Counted from the first letter of the stretch, positions 43,931 through 53,189 are shown. The stretch: 64,000 nucleotides of DNA from Pirellulaceae bacterium (GCA_020852965.1 JADYZV010000046.1:100438-164437); one strand, 5' to 3'. The notes: generated by a model not told the origin, from the letters alone. Made by a program: numbers and translations.

Positions 43931-45523
43931 GTGAACGGTTATTCAAAGTTGACATTGAGACTGACTGTGGCTCATCTATCTACCCTGTTTTCCTCCACCG
44001 CGTGCCTGCTACTCGTCTGCTGTCTGCCGAATACTTCGGCCATAGCTCAATCGCGAGGCTCGATTGAGCTCGATTTTCGCGATAAAGAATCGGACCAATC
44101 TCTCGATTGCCGAGTCAAGATTCTTGCCGCGGATGGCAAGCCGCAGCGCGTGCGCGGGATGCTCTATCAACAGGGCTGGACACTGTGGGAAGTGGCCGAT
44201 CGCTACAGTGGGCGAGTGGGGGACTACACCTACCAAGCCTTTCATGGTCCGCAATATGCAGCCGCCTCTGGAGGTTTTACGCTCGATCGCAAGTCGTCGG
44301 CAAAAGAAGTCGTTCCCCTGCCGCGCCACGCCGACTTGGCGCTCGAAGGCTGGCGGGGAGGCGACCTACTGAGCTACGTCGACTCGGACGAAACACTGCG
44401 CTGGCTATCTGCCGAGGATCTGTTGATGGCAGCCGTTGTGAGTGAAACGGCCACCGTTGGCGCCGATGCACCCAAGGTCCTGACAAGCAGCAACGCTCGC
44501 ACCGCTTCCGATATCGAGTCGTCGTGGTGGGTCGAAGCAAATAGCTACTACGACGTTCGTCCCGGCAGCGGTTTGATCCTACATCATTGGTTGCCACCAG
44601 CGATCGTGCCCGCCAACGTACCGTCGAGCCGTCTGCTCGACATGGCGAAAACGGCGTTGCTGGCTACCGACGAGTTGCCCGTACACGCTGAGATCGGCCG
44701 CCTGTGGGAACGCGATGTGCCAATCTGGTTGGCCTCTGGGCATATCGATTCGATACAATTGCTGGGTAGCCATCTGACTTACGATGGCCAACGGCAGACG
44801 CCGGTCGAACCGCTCGTCGATCCCGACCCCGGACGTTTTCGCGGACCCCATGCTGGCGGTCGCTTGGTCGAGTATCTCTATTGGCAAGTGCTTGAGTGCG
44901 GTCTGCGCATTGCTCCGACTGCCGGTAGTGGCTTCGGTAGGAATGGTTCGCCTTTGGGCTATAACCGCGTCTATGCCTACTCGCCGAATCCGTCGCGGGC
45001 GGCATGGTGGCAAGCGGTTCGCGATGGCCAGGCGTTTGTTACCAGCGGTCCCTTGCTTCGAGCGACTGTCAATGGCGAGTTACCCGGCAAAGTCTTCGCC
45101 GCACCGGCGGGCTCGTCGATCGAATTGGACATCGCGCTGACCTTAACGGTAGCCGATCCAGTCGAGTACTTGGAGGTAGTCTACAACGGGGGAACCCTCT
45201 ATCGAGCGCGATTGGACGAGTACGCGCGACAAGCTGGCAAGATACCGCCGCAAACGGTTCGCGAAAGTGGTTGGTTGTTGATTCGTGTGGTGACCGAGCG
45301 CGACCAAACCTATCGCATCGCGTCGACCGCTCCGTACTATATTGAAATCGGCGGGCGGCCCAGGATTAGTGCCCGAGCGGTGGCTTTTTTTCAATCATGG
45401 TTGGAGAAATCTGCTGCGCAGATCAACCAGCAAGGGGAGCCTCTCAGGCAGGCTGCGGGGCAGTATTTGGCCACTGCGCGCTCATTCTGGAGCGACCGAG
45501 CGGAAGGGGCGACAGCCGAGTAG
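43931..45523 (+). CDS. Secreted CehA/McbA-like protein with a degenerate metal site
   Basis: A 530-residue exported protein starting at a GTG, with a signal peptide (LSTLFSSTACLLLVCCLPNTSAIAQ). Its layout matches planctomycete CehA/McbA (PHP-like) metallohydrolase proteins: an N-terminal beta-sandwich, the entry WRGGDLLSYVDSDETLRWLS, then GRLVEYLYWQVLECGLRIAPTAGSGFG and PLGYNRVYAY, and the C-terminal DGQAFVTSGPLLRATVNGELPG. In active relatives the entry is GDxHxH-like with two metal-binding His; here it reads GDLLSYV, so both His are gone. The later HxD-type positions are also not evident. It is probably a binding or structural pseudoenzyme. It is a single gene, followed by composite repeats. 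Confidence 0.7.
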   Translation: MNGYSKLTLRLTVAHLSTLFSSTACLLLVCCLPNTSAIAQSRGSIELDFRDKESDQSLDCRVKILAADGKPQRVRGMLYQQGWTLWEVADRYSGRVGDYTYQAFHGPQYAAASGGFTLDRKSSAKEVVPLPRHADLALEGWRGGDLLSYVDSDETLRWLSAEDLLMAAVVSETATVGADAPKVLTSSNARTASDIESSWWVEANSYYDVRPGSGLILHHWLPPAIVPANVPSSRLLDMAKTALLATDELPVHAEIGRLWERDVPIWLASGHIDSIQLLGSHLTYDGQRQTPVEPLVDPDPGRFRGPHAGGRLVEYLYWQVLECGLRIAPTAGSGFGRNGSPLGYNRVYAYSPNPSRAAWWQAVRDGQAFVTSGPLLRATVNGELPGKVFAAPAGSSIELDIALTLTVADPVEYLEVVYNGGTLYRARLDEYARQAGKIPPQTVRESGWLLIRVVTERDQTYRIASTAPYYIEIGGRPRISARAVAFFQSWLEKSAAQINQQGEPLRQAAGQYLATARSFWSDRAEGATAE

Positions 45524-45547
45524 ATCCCAGTCAGTTTGTCTTTGGTG

Positions 45548-45930
45548 AAGTAGTTTTGCAGCTAGATTCGCCAGGCTACACTTAGCGTGACCCCCGCGAG
45601 CATGTCTCGCTGGTGAAGTAGTTTTCAAGGTAGACGACCCCCGCGAGCTTGTCTCGCTGGTGAAGTAGTTTTCAAAGTAGACCGCGCTTCGCCCGCTTCG
45701 TATTTTCCGACCGCATCGCCGCCGCAGGCGGCGATGCGGTCGGAAAATAATCGTGATGGGGCACGAGCCGATCTAGTTGCAAAACTTCGCTTCCTGCCAG
45801 ACAAGCTGGCGGGGGAGCGGAAAAGCAAGAGTCGCGCAAGGCTGGCGGGGGAGCGGAAAAGCAAGAGTCGCGCAAGGCGGGCGGGGGAGCGGAAAAGCAA
45901 GAGTCGCGCAAGGCTGGCGGGGGAGCGGTG
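45548..45930. repeat. Composite repeat locus, left copy
   Basis: From left to right: two units of about 47 bp (45590-45636, 45637-45682, with TCTCGCTGGTGAAGTAG), preceded by a partial unit; a perfect 23-bp hairpin at 45701-45749 with a 3-nt loop; a leader (45760-45804, GAGCCGATCTAGTTGCAAAA); and a 36-bp tandem array, three full units at 45805-45912 plus a partial to 45928 (GCTGGCGGGGGAGCGG then AAAAGCAAGAGTCGCGCAAG). The same parts occur in mirror order at 47505-47985. Confidence 0.85.
45701..45749. terminator. Perfect 23-bp hairpin within the left composite repeat
   Basis: The arms 45701-45723 and 45727-45749 are exact reverse complements with loop GCA. The core is CCGACCGCATCGCCGCC, flanked by an A/T stretch (TATTTT on the left, AAAATA on the right), so it can act as a terminator in either direction. 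Confidence 0.75.
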
Positions 45931-46098
45931 ATGTAAGATGCATTCGAGTCGCCTGGTGGCCCTGATCTGGCACGCCGCTTGCTGCTAGATTGGATAGTTC
46001 GACGACTGCCAGCTTGCCACGCCTCTACTTAAGCTTCCTGAGGCGATATACTGACCTTTTCAAGCTTTGTTTTAATTGACAACCACCCTCGTGATCCC

Positions 46099-47076
46099 AT
46101 GGATACTATGGCGCAGGACTACTACCAGACGCTGGGACTCGGTAAAACAGCCTCAGCCGACGAAATTCAAAAGGCCTACCGTAAGCTAGCGCGCCAGCAC
46201 CATCCCGATTTAAATCCAGACGACAAGGCTGCACAGCAGAAATTCAAAGACATACAGCTCGCTTACGATACGCTTAGCGATGCTGAAAAGCGCAAGATGT
46301 ACGACCAGTTCGGTCCTGATTACGAACGGGCTGGTGGGAGCCCGTTTTCAGGTCGAGGCGGAGGTCGAGGCGGTTTTGAGGATGCTTTCGGCGGTGGTGG
46401 GCCAGGCGGATTTCAGTTCGACGGAGATCTGGGAGATTTGTTTCGGCAGTTTACAGGCGGCGGGGGAGCTGGTGCAGCAGGCAGAGGCGGGCGCGGGCGC
46501 CATCAGCCACCTGCCAAGGGACGCGATTTGACTACCGAGCATACGATCCCATTCAATACTGCCATCCTCGGCGGCGAGGCCTCGATTCCAGTTCGCCGCG
46601 ATGGCAAAACGGAGTCTTTACAAGTCAAAATACCGGCTGGGGTTGAGACGGGAAAGAAAATACGCTTGCGTGGTCAAGGGGAGGCGGTTGCGGGCGCTTC
46701 CCAAGGGGATTTGATCGTTACCCTGAATGTCGCCAGCCATCCCTTCTTCAAGCGTGCAGGCAAGAATCTCGAATTGCGTTTGCCGATAACCATTGGCGAA
46801 GCCGTGCTTGGAGCAACGCTCGACGTTCCGACCCCCGGCGGAACGGTCGCATTGAAAATTCCCGCTGGAAGCAGTAGCGGCAGACGCTTGCGCGTCAAAG
46901 GGCAGGGGGTCCGCCAAGCAAACGCGGAATCGGGAGACCTTTTTGTCGAATTGCAAATCAAACTCCCCGACGGACTTTCTCCGCCCCCGGAAAAACTATC
47001 GGACGAGGCACAGCAAGCGATTAAGCACTTCGAGTCGCTATACTCGGGCAATGAACGCGGAAAGATTATCTGGTAG
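46099..47076 (+). CDS. J-domain co-chaperone without zinc finger (CbpA-like)
   Basis: A 325-residue type II J-protein that stimulates DnaK. The J domain (about 5-72) has the essential HPD in QHHPDLNPDD. A Gly/Phe-rich linker follows (about 78-135, GGGRGGFEDAFGGGGPGGF). The Cys-rich zinc-finger domain of DnaJ is absent. The two C-terminal beta-sandwich substrate-binding domains are present (IPAGVETGKKIRLRGQG and GTVALKIPAGSSSGRRLRVK). The start ATG is at 46099; a second ATG lies three codons on. rnpA begins 5 bp after the stop, an uncommon partnership. The pair is framed by mirror-image composite repeats. Confidence 0.93.
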   Translation: MDTMAQDYYQTLGLGKTASADEIQKAYRKLARQHHPDLNPDDKAAQQKFKDIQLAYDTLSDAEKRKMYDQFGPDYERAGGSPFSGRGGGRGGFEDAFGGGGPGGFQFDGDLGDLFRQFTGGGGAGAAGRGGRGRHQPPAKGRDLTTEHTIPFNTAILGGEASIPVRRDGKTESLQVKIPAGVETGKKIRLRGQGEAVAGASQGDLIVTLNVASHPFFKRAGKNLELRLPITIGEAVLGATLDVPTPGGTVALKIPAGSSSGRRLRVKGQGVRQANAESGDLFVELQIKLPDGLSPPPEKLSDEAQQAIKHFESLYSGNERGKIIW

Positions 47077-47081
47077 CCACC

Positions 47082-47483
47082 GTGACCGCTCCGCTCAACC
47101 CCGAATCCCAAACACATTCTGCGCCACAATTCGTCACACACTCCGCGCGTTTTCCTGCCGCATCACGACTCAAACGCCAAGCCGACTTTGCTGCCGTATT
47201 TGAAAGGGGCACGGTAGCCACCGATAGTGTTTTGGTTATCCATGCCATTCGTAGTCCGCTAGCTGACCGCAAACTTGGGTTGAGCATTTCGAAAAAAGTT
47301 GGCAATTCGCCGCAACGCAACCGTTGGAAGCGACTCATTCGCGAAGCCTTTCGCAAGAACTCTGGTCAGCTTCCACAATACTTGTGGCTGGTTGTGAGAC
47401 CGCGTCGCGGTGCGGTGCCTGAATTTCACGCCATCGAAGCCTCGTTGCTTCGCTTGGTGCGACAATTGGACCGCAAGTTATAG
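47082..47483 (+). CDS. rnpA: Ribonuclease P protein component
   Basis: A 133-residue basic protein that binds the RNase P RNA and helps recognise pre-tRNA leaders. The core matches the family: RLKRQADFAAVFERG near residue 29, LGLSISKKVGNSPQRNRWKRLIREAFR carrying the RNR-type RNA-binding motif, and WLVVRPRRGA near the end. An N-terminal extension of about 28 polar residues precedes the family core. The start is a GTG 5 bp after the J-protein stop, so the genes are probably co-transcribed. In many bacteria rnpA follows rpmH near the origin; no rpmH is adjacent here. Confidence 0.9.
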   Translation: MTAPLNPESQTHSAPQFVTHSARFPAASRLKRQADFAAVFERGTVATDSVLVIHAIRSPLADRKLGLSISKKVGNSPQRNRWKRLIREAFRKNSGQLPQYLWLVVRPRRGAVPEFHAIEASLLRLVRQLDRKL

Positions 47484-47504
47484 CAGCTCTATGAGCTTGT
47501 CGGC

Positions 47505-47985
47505 GCATTGCATTTCTGCTCCCCTACCGATTTGCCTGCCTCTTGCGTGACCGCTCCTCTGCCAGTTTACCCGCTTCTTGCATTTCGGCTCCCCTGCCAG
47601 TTTATCTGCCTCCCGTGTTACCGCTCCCCTGCCAGTTTATCTGGCAGGAAGCCCAGTTTTGCAGCTAGATCGGCTCGCGCCCCCCCCTTTTTTCCCACCG
47701 CATCGCCGGCCCAGCGGCGATGCGGTGGGAAAAAAATGACTGAGCAAATCGCCGGCTAGCTTGAAAACTTCTTCACCGGCGAGGCAAGCTCGCAGGGGTC
47801 GGCTAGGTTGAAAACTGCTTCACCGGCGAGGCAAGCTCGCAGGGGTCGGCTAGGTTGAAAACTGGTTCACCGGCGAGGCAAGCTCGCAGGGGTCGCTAGG
47901 TTGAAAACTGGTTCACCGGCGAGGCAAGCTCGCAGGGGTCGCTAGGTTGAAAACTGCTTCACCGGCGAGGCAAGCTCGCAGGGGC
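47505..47985. repeat. Composite repeat locus, right copy (mirror image)
   Basis: From left to right: a degenerate array of about 35-36-bp units (about 47519-47650, GCTCCCCTGCCAGTTTATCT), a leader (47651-47677, TTTTGCAGCTAGATCGGCTC), a hairpin (47688-47735), and five units of 46-47 bp starting at 47761, 47808, 47855, 47901 and 47947 (TTCACCGGCGAGGCAAGCTC). Every part is the reverse complement of its counterpart at 45548-45930, in reversed order. Confidence 0.85.
47688..47735. terminator. 21-bp hairpin within the right composite repeat
   Basis: The arms 47688-47708 and 47715-47735 are exact reverse complements (core CCCACCGCATCGCCG) with a 6-nt loop and T6/A7 flanks. It lies 204 bp after rnpA and may terminate that operon. 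Confidence 0.75.
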
Positions 47986-47994
47986 TACTTCCAG

Positions 47995-48585
47995 CTATAC
48001 TCGAAAGGGTTTTTGATCGATGGACAACTGGATGAATTCGAGCAGCTCATCGCCGCCACCCGGAAAAATCAACTCACCAAGCCGATGTGCTTCATTGCGA
48101 TCGATAAGGTCTGAGTCGGGAAGCACAATTCTCCGAAAGTCAATGGCATCTTGTTGCTTACGGACCCATTCGCGATAGGGTGACACGATAGCCGAGTACT
48201 TGGCCGCAAGCGCGGCTTCGCGCGTCGGCAGGCGGTGCCCAGTGGCGGGATCGATCCACACGCAGTCGCTCAGGATATTCAACTGGCACTCGTCGTTGGG
48301 GAGCATGATGTCAATCACAACTTGCGGTGCTTGTCCAGCATGTGTTTCGCCCGGATCGACAAAACGAACGACGATGGGGCTGTCACGAATTTCCAGCGTG
48401 GGCCAGCGCTTCGCGATGGCCTCGACGGCGGCATCGCGCTGCTCGCGGGCTACCATCACATCGACATCTTGTGTGGCGCGCGGCTGCGATAGATAACCAA
48501 CGTAGCCATACAGGCCCATCAATACCCAATTGGTAACACCACCGGCCACGATGGTCTCGATTACTTGCTGTGGAGTAATCTTCAT
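47995..48585 (-). CDS. Nucleotidyltransferase-like protein (AbiEii-related)
   Basis: A 196-residue protein. The ATG at 48585 is preferred because GGAGG lies 9 nt upstream; the much longer in-frame extension overlaps the sdaA region and is not family-like. The nucleotidyltransferase motif is [16 protein letters not shown], with the paired Asp of the DxD metal site, followed by a third acidic strand VVIDIMLP. This pattern fits the AbiEii/DUF6036-type group, which includes toxins of the AbiE system and many solitary proteins. An AbiEi-like antitoxin is not next to it, so a toxin role is not supported. Its stop lies 10 bp from the composite repeat. Confidence 0.75.
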   Translation of the reverse strand: MKITPQQVIETIVAGGVTNWVLMGLYGYVGYLSQPRATQDVDVMVAREQRDAAVEAIAKRWPTLEIRDSPIVVRFVDPGETHAGQAPQVVIDIMLPNDECQLNILSDCVWIDPATGHRLPTREAALAAKYSAIVSPYREWVRKQQDAIDFRRIVLPDSDLIDRNEAHRLGELIFPGGGDELLEFIQLSIDQKPFRV

Positions 48586-48882
48586 CGACAGGGGCCTCCA
48601 TGTTTCGCGAAAGTTGAGCGTGATATGGTTGGCGATCTCAAGGCCCATTGCATGACCGACTGGTTGGGTAGGCAGACCGTGGTCGTAGCTGGCATCGACG
48701 GACGAGCCAGGCCGGAAGCGCTCGAGGGCTTCGCGAATGCGTTGGTCACGATCGCCGATCATGGGGGGGGGAACTTTCAAGAACTGACTTTTCAAGGTTG
48801 CCGGGCTAACATAGGATTGTACTTTATTTCTACCGCTACATTCATTCACGCGACACTCATTCACCTTCTGCGAGTTCTCACC
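48586..48882. other. Divergent intergenic region with a G9 tract
   Basis: Separates the leftward nucleotidyltransferase from sdaA. Contains a run of about nine G at 48765-48773. An open frame crosses this region into sdaA, but its translation is not conserved in the family. Confidence 0.4.
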
Positions 48883-50298
48883 TTGATCAGTCTGTTTGAC
48901 CTTCTCAAGATTGGCGTTGGCCCGAGTAGCTCGCACACGGTGGGCCCCATGCTGGCTGCACTTCGCTTTGTCGAGCATTTGGAACAAGTTCTGGCACCGC
49001 CTGGGCTTTCCGCAGGACAAGTGTCGCGACTACAGGTAGAGTTGTTTGGTTCGCTGGCGCTGACCGGCTTGGGGCATCGCACCGATCGAGCGGTTATTGC
49101 AGGCTTGAGTGGCCAGCATCCGCGCACCGTCGATCCAGATTCGATCGATCCTCTATTCGAGCAAGTCAAGCAGTCGGGGGAAATGAAGTGGTTGGGAACG
49201 CAATTGGTACCGTTCGACTTGCCCAAGGACCTGTTGTTCCATCGAAGTACTTTTCTGCCGCAGCATCCCAATGGCTTGCGTTGTTCGGCCTTCGACTCGG
49301 ATGGCAATGTAGTGTTGTCCAAGGAGTACTTCTCCGTTGGAGGTGGCTTTGTTGTTGAAGCCGACGAATTGAATGCGAATGCTACGCTGGTGACCCCTGT
49401 GGACGACGTTCCTCTGCCGTTTGCTTCGGCCGAAGAGTTGCTGGCGATTTGCGAACGCGAGCAGTTCACGATCGCCGAAGTCATCCAGTGCAATGAATTG
49501 TGTTACCGTAGCGAAGCGGAGATCGCTCGAGGACTTGACGAAATATGGTCTGTCATGTGTGCCTGCATTGAAGCTGGTTGCCGCAGCGACGGTATCTTAC
49601 CTGGCGGTTTAGGAATTCGCCGTCGCGCGCCGGCGATCTATCGCAAGCTCACAGCCGAACAGGACGTCTGTGAGCGCGAAGAAACGATTGGTAGCGATCC
49701 ACTGCGCCGTTTGGATTGGGTCAATCTGTTTGCCTTGGCCGTCAACGAACAGAACGCCGCCGGAGGTCGCGTAGTAACCGCGCCTACTAATGGAGCTGCG
49801 GGAGTGACACCCGCAGTGTGCGCGTACTACGAACGCTTTTTCCCTGGTGCATCTCGCCAGGGCGTACACAAATTCCTAAAGACAGCTTCAGCGGTCGGCA
49901 TGCTCTACAAGCGTAATGCTTCACTGTCTGCGGCCGAGATGGGCTGCCAGGGAGAAGTGGGAGTGGCTTGTTCTATGGCCGCTGCCGGCTTAGCTGCGGT
50001 CATGGGTGGTACGCCACAGCAGATTGAAAATGCAGCCGAGATTGGTATGGAGCACAATTTGGGGCTGACCTGCGACCCAGTGGCGGGGCTGGTACAAGTT
50101 CCCTGTATTGAGCGGAATACGATGGGGGCGGTAAAAGCCATCAACGCTGCGCGCCTTGCGGTTCTGTATGGGGATGGTAAGCATCGCGTGTCGCTCGATA
50201 AAGTCATCGAAACCATGCGTCAAACGGGGCTCGACATGCAGAGCAAGTACAAAGAGACCAGCCTCGGTGGCTTAGCCGTCAACGTCACCGTCTGTTGA
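48883..50298 (+). CDS. sdaA: L-serine dehydratase (single-chain, iron-sulfur)
   Basis: A 471-residue enzyme that deaminates L-serine to pyruvate. The TTG at 48883 is chosen because it gives [21 protein letters not shown], the canonical N-terminus of the family; the frame is open 318 bp upstream, but that part is unrelated. The beta domain is at about 1-170, and the catalytic alpha domain follows with [30 protein letters not shown] and [20 protein letters not shown], which supply the three Cys ligands of the [4Fe-4S] cluster and the loop around it. Length is close to E. coli SdaA (454). It is a single gene. A ribosome binding site for the TTG is weak. Confidence 0.94.
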   Translation: MISLFDLLKIGVGPSSSHTVGPMLAALRFVEHLEQVLAPPGLSAGQVSRLQVELFGSLALTGLGHRTDRAVIAGLSGQHPRTVDPDSIDPLFEQVKQSGEMKWLGTQLVPFDLPKDLLFHRSTFLPQHPNGLRCSAFDSDGNVVLSKEYFSVGGGFVVEADELNANATLVTPVDDVPLPFASAEELLAICEREQFTIAEVIQCNELCYRSEAEIARGLDEIWSVMCACIEAGCRSDGILPGGLGIRRRAPAIYRKLTAEQDVCEREETIGSDPLRRLDWVNLFALAVNEQNAAGGRVVTAPTNGAAGVTPAVCAYYERFFPGASRQGVHKFLKTASAVGMLYKRNASLSAAEMGCQGEVGVACSMAAAGLAAVMGGTPQQIENAAEIGMEHNLGLTCDPVAGLVQVPCIERNTMGAVKAINAARLAVLYGDGKHRVSLDKVIETMRQTGLDMQSKYKETSLGGLAVNVTVC

Positions 50299-50358
50299 AC
50301 CCAAAGCAACAGGCTCATCTGTGTGCCGTTCGTCAAAGTTCGCAAGCCAATTGTGGCA

Positions 50359-50652
50359 TTAATGCGTGAGATCGGGCACAAAATGTTGTGGTGCGCCCGC
50401 TGGGCGGCGCATGGCACCGGCGACAATCGTGATACCCAGCGTTGCTGTATGAATCAGCCAGCATCCATCGTTGGTAGCCATCGTGCGCACCGTAATAAAT
50501 GCGATCAACAGTAAAGTGCCGAAGTAGAGCAATTGCGTTGTGATGCATTCGCGGTCGTCACGCTGCAAGTACAACGCCGCGATGGCCCACAGTGCCATCA
50601 CGGGTACCATGAAGCTCGAACAGCCGACGACTGTCTCAATGACTGGTTCCAT
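50359..50652 (-). CDS. Small multi-pass membrane protein
   Basis: A 97-residue protein with three hydrophobic segments: about 10-29 (GCSSFMVPVMALWAIAALYL), about 39-57 (TQLLYFGTLLLIAFITVRT) and about 64-80 (CWLIHTATLGITIVAGA). Charged residues sit in the loops between them, and the tail is polar. No family is recognised. It is convergent with sdaA, 60 bp apart. Clean topology and start support it as a gene. Confidence 0.55.
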   Translation of the reverse strand: MEPVIETVVGCSSFMVPVMALWAIAALYLQRDDRECITTQLLYFGTLLLIAFITVRTMATNDGCWLIHTATLGITIVAGAMRRPAGAPQHFVPDLTH

Positions 50653-51116
50653 CCTTGGTTCCTATGTCGTGTGATGAGAGTTTGGATTAGTTTCACGCTG
50701 ATGCAATTCATACCAAACCCATCCCGTAAAGCGACACGTCAAACTTGAGCCAATCTCGCAAAAAATTCAAAGTTGCAACTTTTCGTATTGAACGCCACCA
50801 TTGAAATATACTCAATCGTTCTGCCTTAATGTGGCTCGACGCTCCGCGTCGTGAGATTCCACCACCATTCCACCACCATTCCTGATTCAAGTCAGGATGA
50901 TAGCCGGCAGGATGAATTGTTCTCTCTACCTCAACACTGCGGCACTGCGGCACCGTGATGCACCGTGATGCACCGTGATGCACTGCGATGCACTGGATGC
51001 GATGCGAAGACGAAAAAAGGGGGCGAGCCGCGTGGGCTCGACCCCTTAGTGTTGTTGATCGAGTTGTCGTTCGCCTACTAGCTGCGTCAGGCGATCGCAG
51101 GGAACTATAGCCGCGA
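50653..51116. other. Intergenic region with a family D repeat and a decamer array
   Basis: A family D palindrome variant (GGCTCGACGCTCCGCGTCG) is at about 50832-50850. Tandem decamers CACCGTGATG/CACTGCGATG fill about 50951-50990, with shorter degenerate units on both sides (50934-51005). No gene is seen. Confidence 0.6.
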
Positions 51117-53129
51117 CTACTTCACGAGATCTTCAATGACACTGTCGAGTTCGGTCCAGTGGACGCCGGTCTTGACGACCTTGCCCGTCTTGTCGACGAC
51201 GACGTTGAATGGGAGCGTTAGAATGCCGTAGCCGACAGCCAAATTGCTTTCCAATCCACCTTCATCGTGCAATTGAATCCAGTCGTAGCGGTTTTCGCGA
51301 ATATAGTTCTTGGCCGTGTCGGCTTGGTTGTCGAAGTTGATACCGACGACTTGGAATTTGGTCTTGGCATACTTGGATTTCAATTCGTTGAGCGCCCGCA
51401 TTTCGGCTTTGCAACCTTCGCACCAACTGGCCCAGCAGTGATACACGACTGGTCCACCCAAGTAGGCTTCCGACGAGAATTTGCGACCGTCAAGTGTCGG
51501 ACTCAGCAGTCCGAACTTCTGTCCGACGAGGTCCAGACGTTCCAAGGCACCACTGGCTTTCTTGCCGGCGTTGGTGTCGCCAAAATTATTGGAAGCTTTG
51601 GTATACCACTGTTTGGCAATTTTCTCTTCGCCGGAAAACTCGGCGGAAAGCGCGATTTGGATCATCGCTTCGGCCGCGTCGGGGCTGTTGGGGTAGGTTC
51701 CCACGAACTTTTGTAGATCCTCTAGGTAGACTTTCTGTAACTGCTCGAACTCCGCGTTGGGATCTTGCATCTTTTGATTGTGTTCGGCGGTCAACGAGCG
51801 AAAGATCACGTACGCGATGTCGTCGTTGGTCGGGTTCACGGTCGATAGTTTGCTAGCGAAATCGTTTAGTCGCTCGGCGCCATCGGGATAGTCACCGGTT
51901 TGAGAAGCCGCGCTGACGGTATCTGCGAATTGCTTGATCCATGTGGTCCGTTCTTCGGGGGTATCGGCCGAGGAGACGAGTTTTTCGAGCACATCGGCCC
52001 GCATGGCTTGCAGCATCGCTGTGTTACCACCAGCTTGCAATTTCGCATCGATGTCTTGCAGATCAGTCACCAACTTCTGCATCGTTTTGCTAATACCGCC
52101 AACGGCTTCACTCGAGCCTGCTCCCAAGCCACCGCGCGGTGTAAACGAAGCGGGGAAGAAAATGCTTGCGTCGGAGACCACTGCCCCTTCGCTGACGGCG
52201 CGGGGAAGATCGACCAATCGCCATGCTCCGCCGACTTGGATCATCGTGCCGACAAGCAATTGTTTGGTGTTGCCGGCGTCCTCCAATAGGGCAACTACGT
52301 TTTCGTAGACGACGACATCCTTTTCCGAGCCATCGGTACCGGCAGGCACGATGCCTGGTTTGTCGGCTCCGAAATTGGTCCACTTGCTCTTGCTGCTGAC
52401 GACGTTCTGTCCGCTGGCCCAATCGCTAAACTGCTTGGCAGCGTCCACTACATGTTGTCGCAGCGCGGCCGCCTTGTCTTTTCCCAAGCCTAGTTGGCCA
52501 ATTTCTTCGTCGCTGATCAGCAGCCGTTGGAATTGGTTGATGTCTTTGGTCGCCGCAGCCCGCACCACTTCGGCGGTCACCTCTTCGGCCGAAATTAGTT
52601 TCCAACTATCGATGGTGCCATCTTCGTTTTTATCGATACCCCAACGCATCCCTTCCGTGCTCAGCCAACGGTATTCGTCTGCCGTGCCATTGAAATTCGT
52701 ATCCGATTCGCGATAGACTTCCACTCCCGCATTGTAGTAGCACCAGCGATCGAGTCGATTGTCCGCGTTGGTGTCCGCGAACCAGCGCAACGGTTGCCCA
52801 CTGGCACCGGTGACCCAAAAGCCTTTGCCATCGGGGCGAGCCGTTTCGTCTATCTCGCATTCGGAAATCGCTGCGGCTGGAACCAGTTCATAATTCACGT
52901 CGGCTTGCCGCGGCTTGTACGACAGGGCCTTAGTCAGCTTTTCGGTCTGGTCTGCAGCCACAGCCACTTGGGCTAGGGCTAGCGGCAGGAAAGCGCTGGC
53001 TAAGACGATCGGGCGAACTAGGCGAGACCGCCATCCACGGTCGCTGGCACTTTTTCGCGGCTCTAGAGCGGAACGGAGGTTCGAAGGGGGCGAAGTTTGT
53101 TTCGAAGAATCGCGAGTCTGGCAGTACAT
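51117..53129 (-). CDS. Secreted TlpA-like thioredoxin-fold protein with calcium-loop repeats
   Basis: About 670 residues from the ATG at 53129; a GTG at 53189 is a longer alternative. A signal peptide-like segment (VRPIVLASAFLPLALAQVAVA) follows a basic stretch of about 35 residues. Next come three EF-hand-like loops (DTNADNRLDRW, DTNFNGTADEY, DKNEDGTIDSW), a helical middle region with TPR-like features (about 380-520), and at the C-terminus a thioredoxin domain of the TlpA/ResA kind with the redox pair in WASWCEGCKAEM and the cis-Pro region in GILTLPFNVVVD. It probably reduces or oxidises disulfides in the periplasm. The long middle section is not from a family I recognise. Confidence 0.75.
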   Translation of the reverse strand: MYCQTRDSSKQTSPPSNLRSALEPRKSASDRGWRSRLVRPIVLASAFLPLALAQVAVAADQTEKLTKALSYKPRQADVNYELVPAAAISECEIDETARPDGKGFWVTGASGQPLRWFADTNADNRLDRWCYYNAGVEVYRESDTNFNGTADEYRWLSTEGMRWGIDKNEDGTIDSWKLISAEEVTAEVVRAAATKDINQFQRLLISDEEIGQLGLGKDKAAALRQHVVDAAKQFSDWASGQNVVSSKSKWTNFGADKPGIVPAGTDGSEKDVVVYENVVALLEDAGNTKQLLVGTMIQVGGAWRLVDLPRAVSEGAVVSDASIFFPASFTPRGGLGAGSSEAVGGISKTMQKLVTDLQDIDAKLQAGGNTAMLQAMRADVLEKLVSSADTPEERTTWIKQFADTVSAASQTGDYPDGAERLNDFASKLSTVNPTNDDIAYVIFRSLTAEHNQKMQDPNAEFEQLQKVYLEDLQKFVGTYPNSPDAAEAMIQIALSAEFSGEEKIAKQWYTKASNNFGDTNAGKKASGALERLDLVGQKFGLLSPTLDGRKFSSEAYLGGPVVYHCWASWCEGCKAEMRALNELKSKYAKTKFQVVGINFDNQADTAKNYIRENRYDWIQLHDEGGLESNLAVGYGILTLPFNVVVDKTGKVVKTGVHWTELDSVIEDLVK

Positions 53130-53189
53130 CCCGACTTGGTCCTTGTGCTTGAGGTCAAAAATCGTAAGTTTCCATACCAACGACGGCAC

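Noticed and set aside
45805..45928. CRISPR-like array of 36-bp units
   Set aside because: Units are directly adjacent with no spacers, and no cas genes are in the window.
45734..45931. Open frame with a 12-residue repeated protein pattern (LAGERKSKSRAR)
   Set aside because: It is only the translation of the 36-bp DNA repeat; frames are open on both strands over the array and there is no ribosome binding site.
47761..47985. Array of 46-47-bp units considered as CRISPR
   Set aside because: Tandem copies without unique spacers; similarity covers the full period.
47995..48585. AbiE toxin-antitoxin system
   Set aside because: Only the nucleotidyltransferase is present; no AbiEi-like antitoxin gene is adjacent on either side.
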